Origin: Sphingosinicella microcystinivorans
Lineage (GTDB): Bacteria; Pseudomonadota; Alphaproteobacteria; Sphingomonadales; Sphingomonadaceae
NCBI RefSeq assembly: GCF_003634215.1
Contig: NZ_RBWX01000007.1
Span: 484,001-548,000, forward strand
Direction of reading: 5' to 3'
Length of the DNA stretch: 64,000 nucleotides
Positions 48,540 through 57,712 of the stretch are shown here, piece by piece. The notes beneath the pieces are model-generated. The model was not told the origin of the DNA and ran no database searches. It was given only the letters and a program-made list of their open reading frames with translations. Position numbers and translations under genes: made by a program. Within the stretch, counting starts at the first letter, position 1. Every line of letters begins with the position of its first letter.

Positions 48540-50624
48540 ATGAAGTCGTGCAAAAAAATAATATTTCACTGCATTGTTCTTTCATCGGTTTCAATGTCAT
48601 CGATGGCCAGTGCTCAGACGTCACCGGCAACTTCGGACGTCAATGAAGAAATCGTTGTAAGCGCTGACCGGCGGAACAGCTTTAGTCAGGATTATCTGCA
48701 GGCGGGTGCGTTTCGTGATGCCAAGATCATCGACACGCCGCTTACCGTGTCGGTGCTCAGCCGCGAACTTCTCGATGCGCAGCAGGCTGCCAGCATCCTT
48801 GACGCGGCGCGCAATACGGCGGGTGTCACGCAGTCGCAGCTCAACGCAACAATCTACAGCAACCTGTCGATCCGCGGCATCGCCGTCGACAACCTGACCA
48901 ATTATCGATTCAATGGGATTCTGCCGATGATTAACTTCATCGACATGCCCATCGAGAACAAGGACCGCGTTGAAGTTCTGAAAGGTGCGGCGGGCCTCTA
49001 TTACGGCTTCGCATCACCGTCGGGCATCGTGAACCTGGTGTCCTCGCGTCCGACGCTTGACCCGGTCAACCGCATTGACGTGTCCGGGAACGTGCATGGC
49101 GCGTTTGGTGCACACGCGGATATCGGCCGGAAATGGGGCGATGTCGGCCTCCGTATCAACGCTGCAGCCAGTTCGATAGAGAACGGTGTCGAAGACACCA
49201 AGGGCCGCCGCTTCTTCACCTCGGCTGCATTCGACTGGGAGCCGGTTGACGGGCTGCTCCTTCAGGTTGATGCGGAATATATCGACAAGTCTGTTACCGA
49301 AGCGACGGAACTCGTCCTTCCGGCTGCGGTCAACGGCGTGATCACCGTGCCGCCGCTGCAAAAGGCCTCCAAGAACCTGGGTTCGACCTGGCTTCTGTCC
49401 GAAGGATACGAGTATAACCTTCTGGCGCGTGCAAGATACAATATGTCGGCCGACTGGAGTGTGTCGATCGGCGTCGGCGAGTCCTATCTCAAGCGCGACC
49501 GTCGATACTCATCCTTCTCGGGCTATGATATTGTCACCGGAAACGGCACGCTTGGCGTCGCCCTGACTCATGGCAACGATTATCGTGCGCGGATTGTTCG
49601 TGGCGATGTTGCCGGCGTCATCGAAACTGGCCCGATAAAGCACAATATTCTGATCGGCGTTTCCCACTACGAGCGCGACAGCAATATTCCTGCAGCGACA
49701 CGTTACACGTTCTCGCAGAATCTCTATGATCCCATCGAAATTCCGGAGCAGCCGACACCGGCGCGGACGATCACCAGCATCTCGCGTGTCAACGAGGATG
49801 CGTTTTTCATCTTCAACAGGGCGAGCCTGGATGATTGGCTCAACCTGATCATCGGCTACCGCAAGACCGAATACAAGGATCGCAGCCTCGTTTCCACCTA
49901 CAAGGCCAGCCCCGATTCCTGGTCCTACGGTGCGCTCGTGAAGCCAATGTCCTGGCTTAGCGTGTATGGGAACTATATCGAAGGTTTGGAGTCGGGCGGG
50001 ATCGTGCCGCAGATCGCGACAAATGCCGGCGAGGTGTTGCCGGCGGCGCTCAGCAAGCAGCATGAATTCGGCATCAAACTTGAACCAAAAAGGGGATTCC
50101 TGATCACGGGTGCCTATTTCGATATCGACAGGGCGTCCTCTTATCTCAATGCCGCCAATCTCTACGTTCAGGACGGTGAAGCCAACTACAAGGGCTTCGA
50201 GTTCAGTGCGTCGGGAGAACTCTTGCCCGATCTTTCGCTTTCCGTGAGCGGGGTCCGTCTTGATGCGGAACAGAAGACGGGAAGCGCATCGGTTATCGGC
50301 AACAGGATCGAGAATACAGCAAAGTTCAGCGGCTCGATCTTCGCGGAGTATCGCATCGAGGCGCTTGATGGTCTCCGTGCTTCCGCCGGCGTGTTTCGCG
50401 TTGGAAGGCGGGCATCGAATGCCGTCAATTCAGCCTTTGTGCCGGGTTATACAACGTTCGATCTGGGCCTTCGTTATGAGAAGGAAATGTACGGACGTCC
50501 GGTTTCCTTCCGGGTCTACGGCGAGAACGTAACCGGCAAGAAGTATTGGGCGGCTACAGGTTCGAGCCTGATCCAGCAGGGCTTGCCTCGCAGTGTGAAG
50601 TTCTCGGTATCGACGTCCTTCTGA
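48540..50624 (+). CDS. TonB-dependent siderophore-type receptor
   Basis: A 694-residue outer-membrane receptor. The signal peptide ends at MASAQ (about residue 24). The plug domain (about 45-160) shows SVLSRELLDAQQAASILDA, then SIRGIAVDN and RVEVLKGAAGLYYGFASPSGIVNLV, the siderophore-receptor variant. The rest is a 22-strand barrel ending in the aromatic SVSTSF. It takes up a ferric chelate or similar using TonB energy. AAGGGGG precedes the ATG. It is the last gene of the metal-uptake group and is followed by a terminator. The ligand is unknown. Confidence 0.92.
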   Translation: MKSCKKIIFHCIVLSSVSMSSMASAQTSPATSDVNEEIVVSADRRNSFSQDYLQAGAFRDAKIIDTPLTVSVLSRELLDAQQAASILDAARNTAGVTQSQLNATIYSNLSIRGIAVDNLTNYRFNGILPMINFIDMPIENKDRVEVLKGAAGLYYGFASPSGIVNLVSSRPTLDPVNRIDVSGNVHGAFGAHADIGRKWGDVGLRINAAASSIENGVEDTKGRRFFTSAAFDWEPVDGLLLQVDAEYIDKSVTEATELVLPAAVNGVITVPPLQKASKNLGSTWLLSEGYEYNLLARARYNMSADWSVSIGVGESYLKRDRRYSSFSGYDIVTGNGTLGVALTHGNDYRARIVRGDVAGVIETGPIKHNILIGVSHYERDSNIPAATRYTFSQNLYDPIEIPEQPTPARTITSISRVNEDAFFIFNRASLDDWLNLIIGYRKTEYKDRSLVSTYKASPDSWSYGALVKPMSWLSVYGNYIEGLESGGIVPQIATNAGEVLPAALSKQHEFGIKLEPKRGFLITGAYFDIDRASSYLNAANLYVQDGEANYKGFEFSASGELLPDLSLSVSGVRLDAEQKTGSASVIGNRIENTAKFSGSIFAEYRIEALDGLRASAGVFRVGRRASNAVNSAFVPGYTTFDLGLRYEKEMYGRPVSFRVYGENVTGKKYWAATGSSLIQQGLPRSVKFSVSTSF

Positions 50625-50638
50625 TTAAAATGCCGAAA

Positions 50639-50690
50639 CGGGGCGGTCTCTTGTCGATCATGTTCGAGAAGGAGCCGCCCCGATCTTTCC
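50639..50690 (+). terminator. Terminator after the TonB receptor gene
   Basis: An 8-bp all-GC stem (50639-50646 with 50675-50682), partly extended inside, followed by ATCTTT. It stands 15 nt after the stop and separates the metal-uptake group from the catabolic cluster. Confidence 0.6.
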
Positions 50691-50723
50691 GCATCAATAG
50701 CGAGTACCAGGGGTGAGAACGAA

Positions 50724-51854
50724 ATGAAGTACGATGCGATCGTGATAGGTGGTGGCTTCGCTGGAACATCGGCGGCCTACTTTCTGTCACAGGCTGCAAA
50801 CGTGATGTTGATCGAGGGAGAGACCTCGCTCGGTACGCAGAGCTCAGGGCGCTCGGCCGAACAATTCACGGTTGGCATCGCTGCGGATACGATGCGCGGC
50901 CTTGGCGCTGCCAGTCGGTCGTTCTTCGATAACCCGCCGGACGGCTTCTGCGAAGGCCCGTTGCTTTCGCCGCGAGGCTGTCTCACCGTCGGGTCAATGG
51001 AGCAGAAAGGGCGTCTCGACGCCCTCGTTGAGCGTCTTGTATCGGTGAAGGCGGAAGCACAGATTCTATCGGGTTCGGAAGCGCTTGGCATGTTTCCATC
51101 GCTGCTCCCGGCAGGTGTCGAGTGTGGCGTCTATGAGCCCGGCGCTGCTGATATAGACAGCAACAAGTTGCTGCAGGGCTATGTACGCGGCGCCCGCCTG
51201 CACGGCGCCACGATTGAAAGCGGTCAACCCGCAATCAGCATCCGGAAAACCGCAAAGGGGTGGGAAGTCACCACACCGAGCGGGTGTCACGAAGCGGCGG
51301 TGCTCGTGAACGCGGCGGGCGCCTGGGTCGACGAGGTTGCCGCCATGGCAGGGATCGAACCCGTGGGCATTATGCCTATGCGCCGCACGGCCTTCACATT
51401 TGCTGCGCCGACGGGCGTCCGCGTCGACGACTGGCCGCACATCTTCAAGGTTGGCAGGCAATGGTATCTGAAGCCGGAAGCCGGACGATTCATGGGGAGC
51501 CTTGCTGAGGAAGTGCTTACACCGCCAGGCGATGTCTACCCGGATGACATTGATGTGGCGCAGGCGATCGAGAACATTCAGGCCGACACGGATCTGGAGG
51601 TCGGGCGTCCGCTGAGCACGTGGGCCGGTCTCAGGAATTTCGTTCGCGATCGCAATCCGCTGTGCGGCGTCCGCGCGTCTGATCCGTCGTTTGTATGGGT
51701 GGCGGCTCAGGGCGGTTGCGGTGTGCTGACATCCCCGGCGCTCGGTGCTGCTGCCGCGGCCGCTGCGCTTGGTCAGCCGCTTCCCGAGATCGTCTCCGCT
51801 TTCGGCATTACGTCTGCAGATCTCTCTCCGGATCGTCTTTCCCTGAATCACTGA
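50724..51854 (+). CDS. FAD-dependent amine/amino-acid oxidoreductase (DAO family)
   Basis: A 376-residue D-amino-acid-oxidase-like flavoprotein. The dinucleotide fold IVIGGGFAGTSAA gives Gly9, Gly10, Gly11 and Gly14, and SSGRSAEQFTVG follows at the flavin. Such enzymes turn an amine or amino acid into an imine, with electrons going to oxygen or the respiratory chain. The gene is first in the catabolic cluster, after a terminator. The RidA gene lies 52 nt downstream and would remove the imine product. Cytoplasmic, no signal peptide. Substrate unknown; glycine-oxidase, sarcosine-oxidase and polyamine-type activities are possible. Confidence 0.88.
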   Translation: MKYDAIVIGGGFAGTSAAYFLSQAANVMLIEGETSLGTQSSGRSAEQFTVGIAADTMRGLGAASRSFFDNPPDGFCEGPLLSPRGCLTVGSMEQKGRLDALVERLVSVKAEAQILSGSEALGMFPSLLPAGVECGVYEPGAADIDSNKLLQGYVRGARLHGATIESGQPAISIRKTAKGWEVTTPSGCHEAAVLVNAAGAWVDEVAAMAGIEPVGIMPMRRTAFTFAAPTGVRVDDWPHIFKVGRQWYLKPEAGRFMGSLAEEVLTPPGDVYPDDIDVAQAIENIQADTDLEVGRPLSTWAGLRNFVRDRNPLCGVRASDPSFVWVAAQGGCGVLTSPALGAAAAAAALGQPLPEIVSAFGITSADLSPDRLSLNH

Positions 51855-51906
51855 TGCTTGTGTTTCAAAGCATCGCGGAATTGCTTCACCAACTACAGGA
51901 TAGACA

Positions 51907-52320
51907 ATGACCATCTACAAGCCGACTGCCGTACCCCGCACGCGTTACACTTCAGGCAGCGAGTACGAGCGTCAGTACAACTACAGCCGGGCTGTTCTGG
52001 TGGGGAACCACTTGATGATTTCCGGCACGACGGGCTACGACTACGCGACCAGCACTCTCGTGGGTACCGCTGAGGCGCAAACGAAGCAGCTCATCAAAAA
52101 TGTCGAGAATGTTCTGGCACAGGCCGGGGGCACGCTTGCCGACATCGTGCGTGTGCGCATGTATCTGGCCTATGCTGAAGATTACGACGTCATCATGGAG
52201 GTGTATGCTCGCGCATTCGAAGGGATCTGCCCGGCGTGCACGACTGTAGAGGCGAAGCTGTTCGACGCTGATATCCGCATCGAAATGGATATGGACGCGA
52301 TCATCGATGTCCGCTCTTAG
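51907..52320 (+). CDS. RidA-family enamine/imine deaminase
   Basis: A 137-residue RidA (YjgF) protein that hydrolyses reactive imines to carbonyl compounds and ammonia. The family core shows LMISGTTGYDYAT, EAQTKQLIKNVENVLAQAGGTLADIVRVRMYL and a C-terminal KLFDADIRIEMD. The conserved carboxylate-binding Arg is seen in DIVRVRMYL. RidA homologues placed beside amino-acid or amine oxidases act on the products of those enzymes. Here it lies between two flavin oxidases and overlaps the second by 14 nt. Confidence 0.93.
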   Translation: MTIYKPTAVPRTRYTSGSEYERQYNYSRAVLVGNHLMISGTTGYDYATSTLVGTAEAQTKQLIKNVENVLAQAGGTLADIVRVRMYLAYAEDYDVIMEVYARAFEGICPACTTVEAKLFDADIRIEMDMDAIIDVRS

Positions 52321-53662
52321 CCTCAGTTCTCATACACCGGATGACGTTCTCGCCCGTATCGAAGGGCGATATCCGCCAATTCCAAGCCAGGCCGATGCCA
52401 TCATCATCGGCGGCGGCATCATGGGTCTCGCGACAGCCTTCTACATGGCCGGAGCCGGTCTCAAGGTTCTGGTGATCGAGAAGGATCGTGTTGCCGGCCA
52501 GCAATCGGGTCGCAACTGGGGTTTTGTGCGTACCCAGTATCGGGATCCGGCCGAGATGCCATTGGCTGTTGAAGCACTGCGTCTCTGGCGGGGCCTGGAA
52601 GCCGAACTTGGGACGCCTGTTGGCTGGCGGGAAACCGGCTGCCTGTTCGCCGCTTCCAATGAACCGGAATACGAAGCCTTCGCGGCTTGGTTGAAGTCGG
52701 TCGACGGGATCGCGCGTTCGTCCCGCCTGCTGAACCGCAGCGAGACCGCAACGCTGTTGCCTGCACTGAAGCAGGGAACGGCGGGCGCTCTTTATACACC
52801 CGACGACGGGCAGGCGGAGCCGGGAGAGGCAACGTCCGCCTTCGCAAAAGCCGCGCGGGGGCTGGGCGTTCAAATTCTGGAAGACTGCGGGGCGATCGAA
52901 ATCGACGTTGCTGGCGGACGCGTGAAGGGTGTTTACACGGAACATGGCAGAATAGCCGCCGACATTGTTGTCTGCGCGGCAGGAGCGGTGTCACACCAGC
53001 TGCTGCGCTCGCTGTCCTTGGTGCTGCCGCAGAAAACCGTTCGGAACACGGTATCGTTGACGACCGTGGCGCCCCGGCTGTCCCAGCCATGCTTTTGCGG
53101 ATTTGGTCTCGGGCTCAGGCAACGCGCTGACGGTTCCTGCATCATCGCTGCAGAGTCCATGTCCGATGTGGATGTCACACTGGGATCGTTCACGAACATC
53201 AAATATTTCCTGGGAAGTTTCCTGGCGAATCGCCGGTCGTTCCAGCTGAATGTCGGCCGAGCGCTGCTTGACGATCTGTATGCGCTAATGGTGAGAGGGC
53301 GCGACGAACGCAGGGTCGAACCTCGCCGTCCGTTCCTGCCGCCCAACGAGAAGCGCGCGGCCACGATGAAAGCGCTGTTGGGAAAGCTCTTCGAGGGCGC
53401 AGACAGTCTTGGGATCGTGAAATCGTGGGCCGGCGCGATCGATGTTCTTCCCGATGCGTTGCCCGTTATCGACGGTACGACGGGCGTGTCGGGGCTGATC
53501 GTCGCGACGGGCTTTTCCGGGCACGGCTTTGGCCTTGCGCCGGCGGTCGGGAAAGCCGTGTCGGGTATCGCGCAGGGGCAGGCGCCCTCCCTCGGGCTCG
53601 AGGCTTTTCGTCTCGACCGCTTTGCGAAGGGCACGTTCGGCCAGCCCCACGCGCCACTCTGA
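52307..53662 (+). CDS. Second FAD-dependent amine/amino-acid oxidoreductase
   Basis: A 451-residue DAO-family flavoprotein. The dinucleotide motif is IIIGGGIMGLATA (Gly35-Gly37, Gly40), then GQQSGRNWGFVRTQYRD at the flavin site and a C-terminal GLIVATGFSGHGFGLAPAVGK. It is longer than the first oxidase and not a close copy. It overlaps the RidA gene by 14 nt and is followed 10 nt later by an aldehyde dehydrogenase, so its product may be an aldehyde from oxidative deamination, as in gamma-glutamylputrescine oxidation. That link is inference. Confidence 0.88.
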   Translation: MSALSLSSHTPDDVLARIEGRYPPIPSQADAIIIGGGIMGLATAFYMAGAGLKVLVIEKDRVAGQQSGRNWGFVRTQYRDPAEMPLAVEALRLWRGLEAELGTPVGWRETGCLFAASNEPEYEAFAAWLKSVDGIARSSRLLNRSETATLLPALKQGTAGALYTPDDGQAEPGEATSAFAKAARGLGVQILEDCGAIEIDVAGGRVKGVYTEHGRIAADIVVCAAGAVSHQLLRSLSLVLPQKTVRNTVSLTTVAPRLSQPCFCGFGLGLRQRADGSCIIAAESMSDVDVTLGSFTNIKYFLGSFLANRRSFQLNVGRALLDDLYALMVRGRDERRVEPRRPFLPPNEKRAATMKALLGKLFEGADSLGIVKSWAGAIDVLPDALPVIDGTTGVSGLIVATGFSGHGFGLAPAVGKAVSGIAQGQAPSLGLEAFRLDRFAKGTFGQPHAPL

Positions 53663-53672
53663 GGAGATTGTC

Positions 53673-55181
53673 ATGACAGGTTCCAGTCACGCGCACTACG
53701 AGGCCATAGCGAGCCGGCTGGTCATGCCTTCGCGCGCACTGATCGGCGGCAGATGGCAATCCGCGACCAAGGGAGAGCTCTTCGAGACGGTCAACCCCGC
53801 GACCGGAGAGGTGCTGGCCACTGTTGCTCACTGCAGCGCGGCGGATGTCGACAGCGCTGTGATCGCCGCCCGGCGCAGCGTGCGCGAAGGCGTGTGGTCA
53901 CGCAGCGCACCTGAGTTTCGGAAGGAAATCCTCCTGCGGCTGGCCGATACCATCGCGCAGCATGCAGAGGAACTCGCCGTTCTTGAAAGCCTCGACAGCG
54001 GAAAGCCGATCCGGGACTGCCTGAAGGAGATCGGCGAAGAGGTGCCGAACTGCTTTCGCTGGTATGCAGAACTCATCGACAAGAGTTTCGGCAAGGTCGC
54101 GCCGACGGGTGAGCATGTTCTGGCCATGATCGTGAAAGAGCCGGTCGGTGTCGTCGGATTGGTGCTGCCCTGGAACTTCCCGTTGCTGATGGCTGCCTGG
54201 AAGATGGCGCCCGCGCTTGCCGCCGGGTGTTCTGTCATCGTCAAGCCCGCGGAACAAACGTCACTGTCCGCGTTGAGGCTCGGTGAACTCGCGGTTGAAG
54301 CGGGCATACCGGACGGTGTTCTCAGTATCGTGCCGGGGCTTGGAGAAACCACTGGCGCCGCAATCGGGCGTCATCCGGATATCGACGCCGTTTCCTTCAC
54401 CGGATCGACGGAAATCGGGCGTGTCTTCCTTCGGTATGCGTCGGATTCCAATCTCAAGACTATCGGACTTGAGATGGGCGGAAAAAGCCCGTTCATCGTT
54501 CTGGACGATGCGGAAATTTCGGACGATCTCGTCGAAAGCGCAGTGATGTCGGCCTTCTGGAACGGAGGCCAGAACTGTTCTGCGAACATGCGTCAGATTG
54601 TATCCGCGAAGGTTCATGATGATTTCCTGCACGCCGTTGTTGAGCGCGCACGCGGAATCGTGATCGGCCATTCGCTTGATCCTGAAACCGAGATGGGACC
54701 GCTTGTGTCGGCGGAACACAAGGAAAACGTGTGCCGTTTCCTCGACATCGGCCGCAAGGAGGGGGCTCGGACCGTTCTGGATCTCGCCGATCAGGGTAGG
54801 CGGGGCAGCTATCTCGGGCCAACTGTATTTACGGACCTCTCTCCCGACATGCGGATCGCGGGGGAGGAAATTTTCGGGCCCGTTCTGGGTGTCCTGAAGG
54901 TCAACGCCCTCGACGAGGCGATCCGGGTGGCGAATGATTCCGACTACGGCCTGCATGCCACCGTCTACACGCGCGACATTGATGCCGCACTTCATGTTGC
55001 CAAACGGCTCGAATGTGGCACGGTAGCCGTCAATGGGTTTACGGAAGGCGATATGAAGACGCCGTTTGGCGGATACAAGCAATCTGGCTCCCTGGCCCGG
55101 GACAAGGGAACAGAAGCGCTCGACCAATATCTCCGCAGTAAAACCATATGGATAACGTCAGGTGCCGATCGTCTCGGCTGA
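53673..55181 (+). CDS. NAD(P)-dependent aldehyde dehydrogenase
   Basis: A 502-residue aldehyde dehydrogenase. The catalytic Cys is residue 302 (NGGQNCSANMR), general base Glu267 (LEMGGKSP), with PWNFP for the cofactor and a C-terminal PFGGYKQSG. The length and spacing match the canonical ALDH numbering. It resembles gamma-glutamyl-gamma-aminobutyraldehyde (PuuC) and semialdehyde enzymes. It would oxidise the aldehyde from the neighbouring amine oxidase to a carboxylic acid. GAGGAG precedes the ATG. Confidence 0.93.
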   Translation: MTGSSHAHYEAIASRLVMPSRALIGGRWQSATKGELFETVNPATGEVLATVAHCSAADVDSAVIAARRSVREGVWSRSAPEFRKEILLRLADTIAQHAEELAVLESLDSGKPIRDCLKEIGEEVPNCFRWYAELIDKSFGKVAPTGEHVLAMIVKEPVGVVGLVLPWNFPLLMAAWKMAPALAAGCSVIVKPAEQTSLSALRLGELAVEAGIPDGVLSIVPGLGETTGAAIGRHPDIDAVSFTGSTEIGRVFLRYASDSNLKTIGLEMGGKSPFIVLDDAEISDDLVESAVMSAFWNGGQNCSANMRQIVSAKVHDDFLHAVVERARGIVIGHSLDPETEMGPLVSAEHKENVCRFLDIGRKEGARTVLDLADQGRRGSYLGPTVFTDLSPDMRIAGEEIFGPVLGVLKVNALDEAIRVANDSDYGLHATVYTRDIDAALHVAKRLECGTVAVNGFTEGDMKTPFGGYKQSGSLARDKGTEALDQYLRSKTIWITSGADRLG

Positions 55182-55202
55182 CAATAACGAGGGAGTGCCG
55201 TC

Positions 55203-56111
55203 ATGACCCGCCGTCTTCCGTCAGTCAACGCACTGAAATGCTTCGAGGTCGCGGCGGCACAGATGAGCATTCGCAAGGCGGCGTCGGTTCTGCGCGTCAG
55301 TGAGAGTGCGGTAAGCCGGCAGGTGCGGATTCTGGAGCAGCAGTTGAGCGTCACGCTGTTTCACCGCGGGCACAATGGTCTTGAGTTGACTCCGGAGGGC
55401 AAAATACTTGCATCCAGTACCAAGGATGCCTTCGATCAGATCGCCAGGACGATCGACAGTTTTCACCGTGATCAGGATGTGGTCGAGCTTCGCGTTCTGC
55501 CGACGTTTGCGCTGCGCTGGCTATACCCGCGCCTTCGGGAGTTTCAGGAGCAGTATCCTTTCGTGAAGGTGATGATACACACGCGCTGGCATGACATGAT
55601 CTCCAGCGACAACGACGCGGAGCTTGGCATTCGCTATGGGCTCGGAAACTGGCGGAACGAGGACGTAACCGAACTCTACGCAGAGCAGCTCGTCCCCATC
55701 TGCGCGCCGGGTTACATCTCCGGCGGCGAACTCCGCAGTGCGGAAGATTTGCGGGGCAAGACGTTGCTTCATTCCCAGCCAGACCATCAGGATTGGAAAA
55801 CCTGGGCCGCGGGCTGGAACGGCGGCGTGATCGACACCGACAACGGGCTGGATTTCGATGTGCTCGACATGGCGCTTCGCGCTGCGGAGGCGGGGTTCGG
55901 TATCACGGCGAGCGATCTGCTGCTCGCCCACGACGCCATTCGGGATGAACAGCTGATTATGGCTTCACGTCGTGTCGTAGCGAGTGGCACGTCCTACTAT
56001 CTGGTCCGTCCCGCAAATCTCAACGCGCGCCGCCAGGTCCGACTGCTCTCCGAATGGATCTGCGACGAGATGAGCTCGGCACGGCAGATGCTTGCCGCGT
56101 ACAGAAACTGA
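55203..56111 (+). CDS. LysR-type regulator of the catabolic cluster (GcvA-like)
   Basis: A 302-residue LysR regulator of the GcvA/AmpR branch, recognised from LPSVNALKCFEVAAAQMSIRKAASVLRVSESAVSRQV (helix-turn-helix near 20-45) and LFHRGHNGLELTPEG. The effector domain (about 90-290) shows YPFVKVMIHTR and RYGLGNW. It lies within the cluster, 21 nt after the aldehyde dehydrogenase and 5 nt before the ABC transporter genes, so it is cotranscribed with what it likely controls. No clear binding site was identified. Confidence 0.92.
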   Translation: MTRRLPSVNALKCFEVAAAQMSIRKAASVLRVSESAVSRQVRILEQQLSVTLFHRGHNGLELTPEGKILASSTKDAFDQIARTIDSFHRDQDVVELRVLPTFALRWLYPRLREFQEQYPFVKVMIHTRWHDMISSDNDAELGIRYGLGNWRNEDVTELYAEQLVPICAPGYISGGELRSAEDLRGKTLLHSQPDHQDWKTWAAGWNGGVIDTDNGLDFDVLDMALRAAEAGFGITASDLLLAHDAIRDEQLIMASRRVVASGTSYYLVRPANLNARRQVRLLSEWICDEMSSARQMLAAYRN

Positions 56112-56116
56112 AGGGG

Positions 56117-57712
56117 ATGACGTCCTTGATTTCACGTCGGCTGCCGGCCGCCATGGCGCTTTGTGGCCTTCTTCTGGGCGCATGTACTGCATCGCAGCCA
56201 TCCGGCACGAAATCGCAAGACATGATGCAGATTCCGCTCACGTCGGATATTCGCGGTACCAATCCTGGCGTTAATCGCGATGCCAATACCGATACCATCA
56301 TGATGCATGTTCTTGAAGGGCTGGTTGGCTACCGCGAAGACGGCACGCCCGATCTGCTGCTCGCCGATGCCCTCACGGTTTCTCCCGATGGGAAGCGCTA
56401 CACGTTCCACCTGCGCGAAGGGCTGGTGTTCCACAACGGTCAGCCCGTCACGTCACGCGAGGTCGTTTGGTCGTGGCGTCGGTATCTCGATCCCAAGACC
56501 AACTGGACCTGCCTCGCCGATTTCGATGGGACACGCGGCGCGAAGATCGAGTCTGTGGACGCGATCGACCCCCTGACCGTTTCCTTCACGCTTGATCGCC
56601 CCCAACCGCTGTTCCTGACCTTGATGGCGGCAATCAGCTGTGGTGGCGGGGCCGTCCTCCATCCGGATTCGGTGGCCGCCGACGGAAGCTGGCGCGAACC
56701 GATCAGCACGGGGCCATACCGGATCTCCAGCTGGGTGCGGGGGCGCTACATCGACATGACAGCCTTTGCCGGATATCGGCCTCTGGAAGGTGAACCCGAC
56801 GGAAATGTGAGAGGCAAAACCCCGTACGAGCGTCATTTGCGCTGGCTGATCATCCGTGATGCATCGTCTCGCCTGGCTGCGCTCGTGAAAGGGCAGGTCG
56901 ACGTGATGCCGGAGGTGCCCGCCGCGGAGATGCTGCAGCTTCGGCGGATGAAGGATATCCGCATCGTCGCAGCACCGATGTTGGGCGCCTACGGCATTCT
57001 CGTTCAGGACCGGAATCCGCTGCTTGCCGATCTCCGGCTTCGGGAAGCGATCGCCTATTCGATTGACCGGCGCACCTTGGCGCGACTGGTTACCGAAGAC
57101 ACCGCGGATGCCAATCCGTCGATTGTCGCCTCGGCAAGTCCCTTTGGCGTGTCCGCCGACACGGCGGAGGCACTGTTCGATCCCGCCCGCGCGAGAGCGT
57201 TGCTGAAGGCCGCGGGCTATCGAGGCCAGCCGATCGTTCTCACAACAAACCGGCGCTACCCCGCCATGTTCAATCAGGCGCTCCTCGTCCAGGCGATGGC
57301 GCGGCAGGTTGGGCTCAATATCAAGATCGAGGTTCTCGAGTGGGCGACACAGATGGATCGATGGCGCAGTGGTGATTTCCAGCTGCTGTCTTTTGGTTTT
57401 TCCGCCAAGGCAGATGCCGCGCAGAGTTATGAGTCCATCCTCGGCGACCGCGACGCTTCCCCGGGAAAAACATGGGGTGACCCCGAAGCCCGGAGGCTTC
57501 TGGCTGAAAGCATGATGACGGCGGATATGGCGGAGCGCCGCAAGATATTCAGCAAGCTGCACAGCGAAATGCTGCACGATGTTCCCTTTATTGGGTTGTT
57601 CAGCCCAGCAGATACCAACGCCATACGAGATGGCGTGACGGGGTTCCGTTCGTGGCAATTTGGGCGTGCCCGCTTCTGGGGCGTGCGTCGCAATGGGACA
57701 CCTGCATCATGA
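56117..57712 (+). CDS. Peptide-type ABC transporter binding lipoprotein
   Basis: A 531-residue solute-binding protein of family 5 (DppA/OppA kind) anchored by lipid. The lipobox is LLLGAC near residue 23. GLVGYREDGTPDLLLADALTVSPDGKRYTFHLR is the hallmark of the family. It binds oligopeptides, amides or similar for import. ATG 56117 directly adjoins AAGGGG, which is too close; a TTG at 56126 stands 9 nt after that site and may be the true start, giving a 528-residue protein. First of four transporter genes. Confidence 0.92.
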   Translation: MTSLISRRLPAAMALCGLLLGACTASQPSGTKSQDMMQIPLTSDIRGTNPGVNRDANTDTIMMHVLEGLVGYREDGTPDLLLADALTVSPDGKRYTFHLREGLVFHNGQPVTSREVVWSWRRYLDPKTNWTCLADFDGTRGAKIESVDAIDPLTVSFTLDRPQPLFLTLMAAISCGGGAVLHPDSVAADGSWREPISTGPYRISSWVRGRYIDMTAFAGYRPLEGEPDGNVRGKTPYERHLRWLIIRDASSRLAALVKGQVDVMPEVPAAEMLQLRRMKDIRIVAAPMLGAYGILVQDRNPLLADLRLREAIAYSIDRRTLARLVTEDTADANPSIVASASPFGVSADTAEALFDPARARALLKAAGYRGQPIVLTTNRRYPAMFNQALLVQAMARQVGLNIKIEVLEWATQMDRWRSGDFQLLSFGFSAKADAAQSYESILGDRDASPGKTWGDPEARRLLAESMMTADMAERRKIFSKLHSEMLHDVPFIGLFSPADTNAIRDGVTGFRSWQFGRARFWGVRRNGTPAS

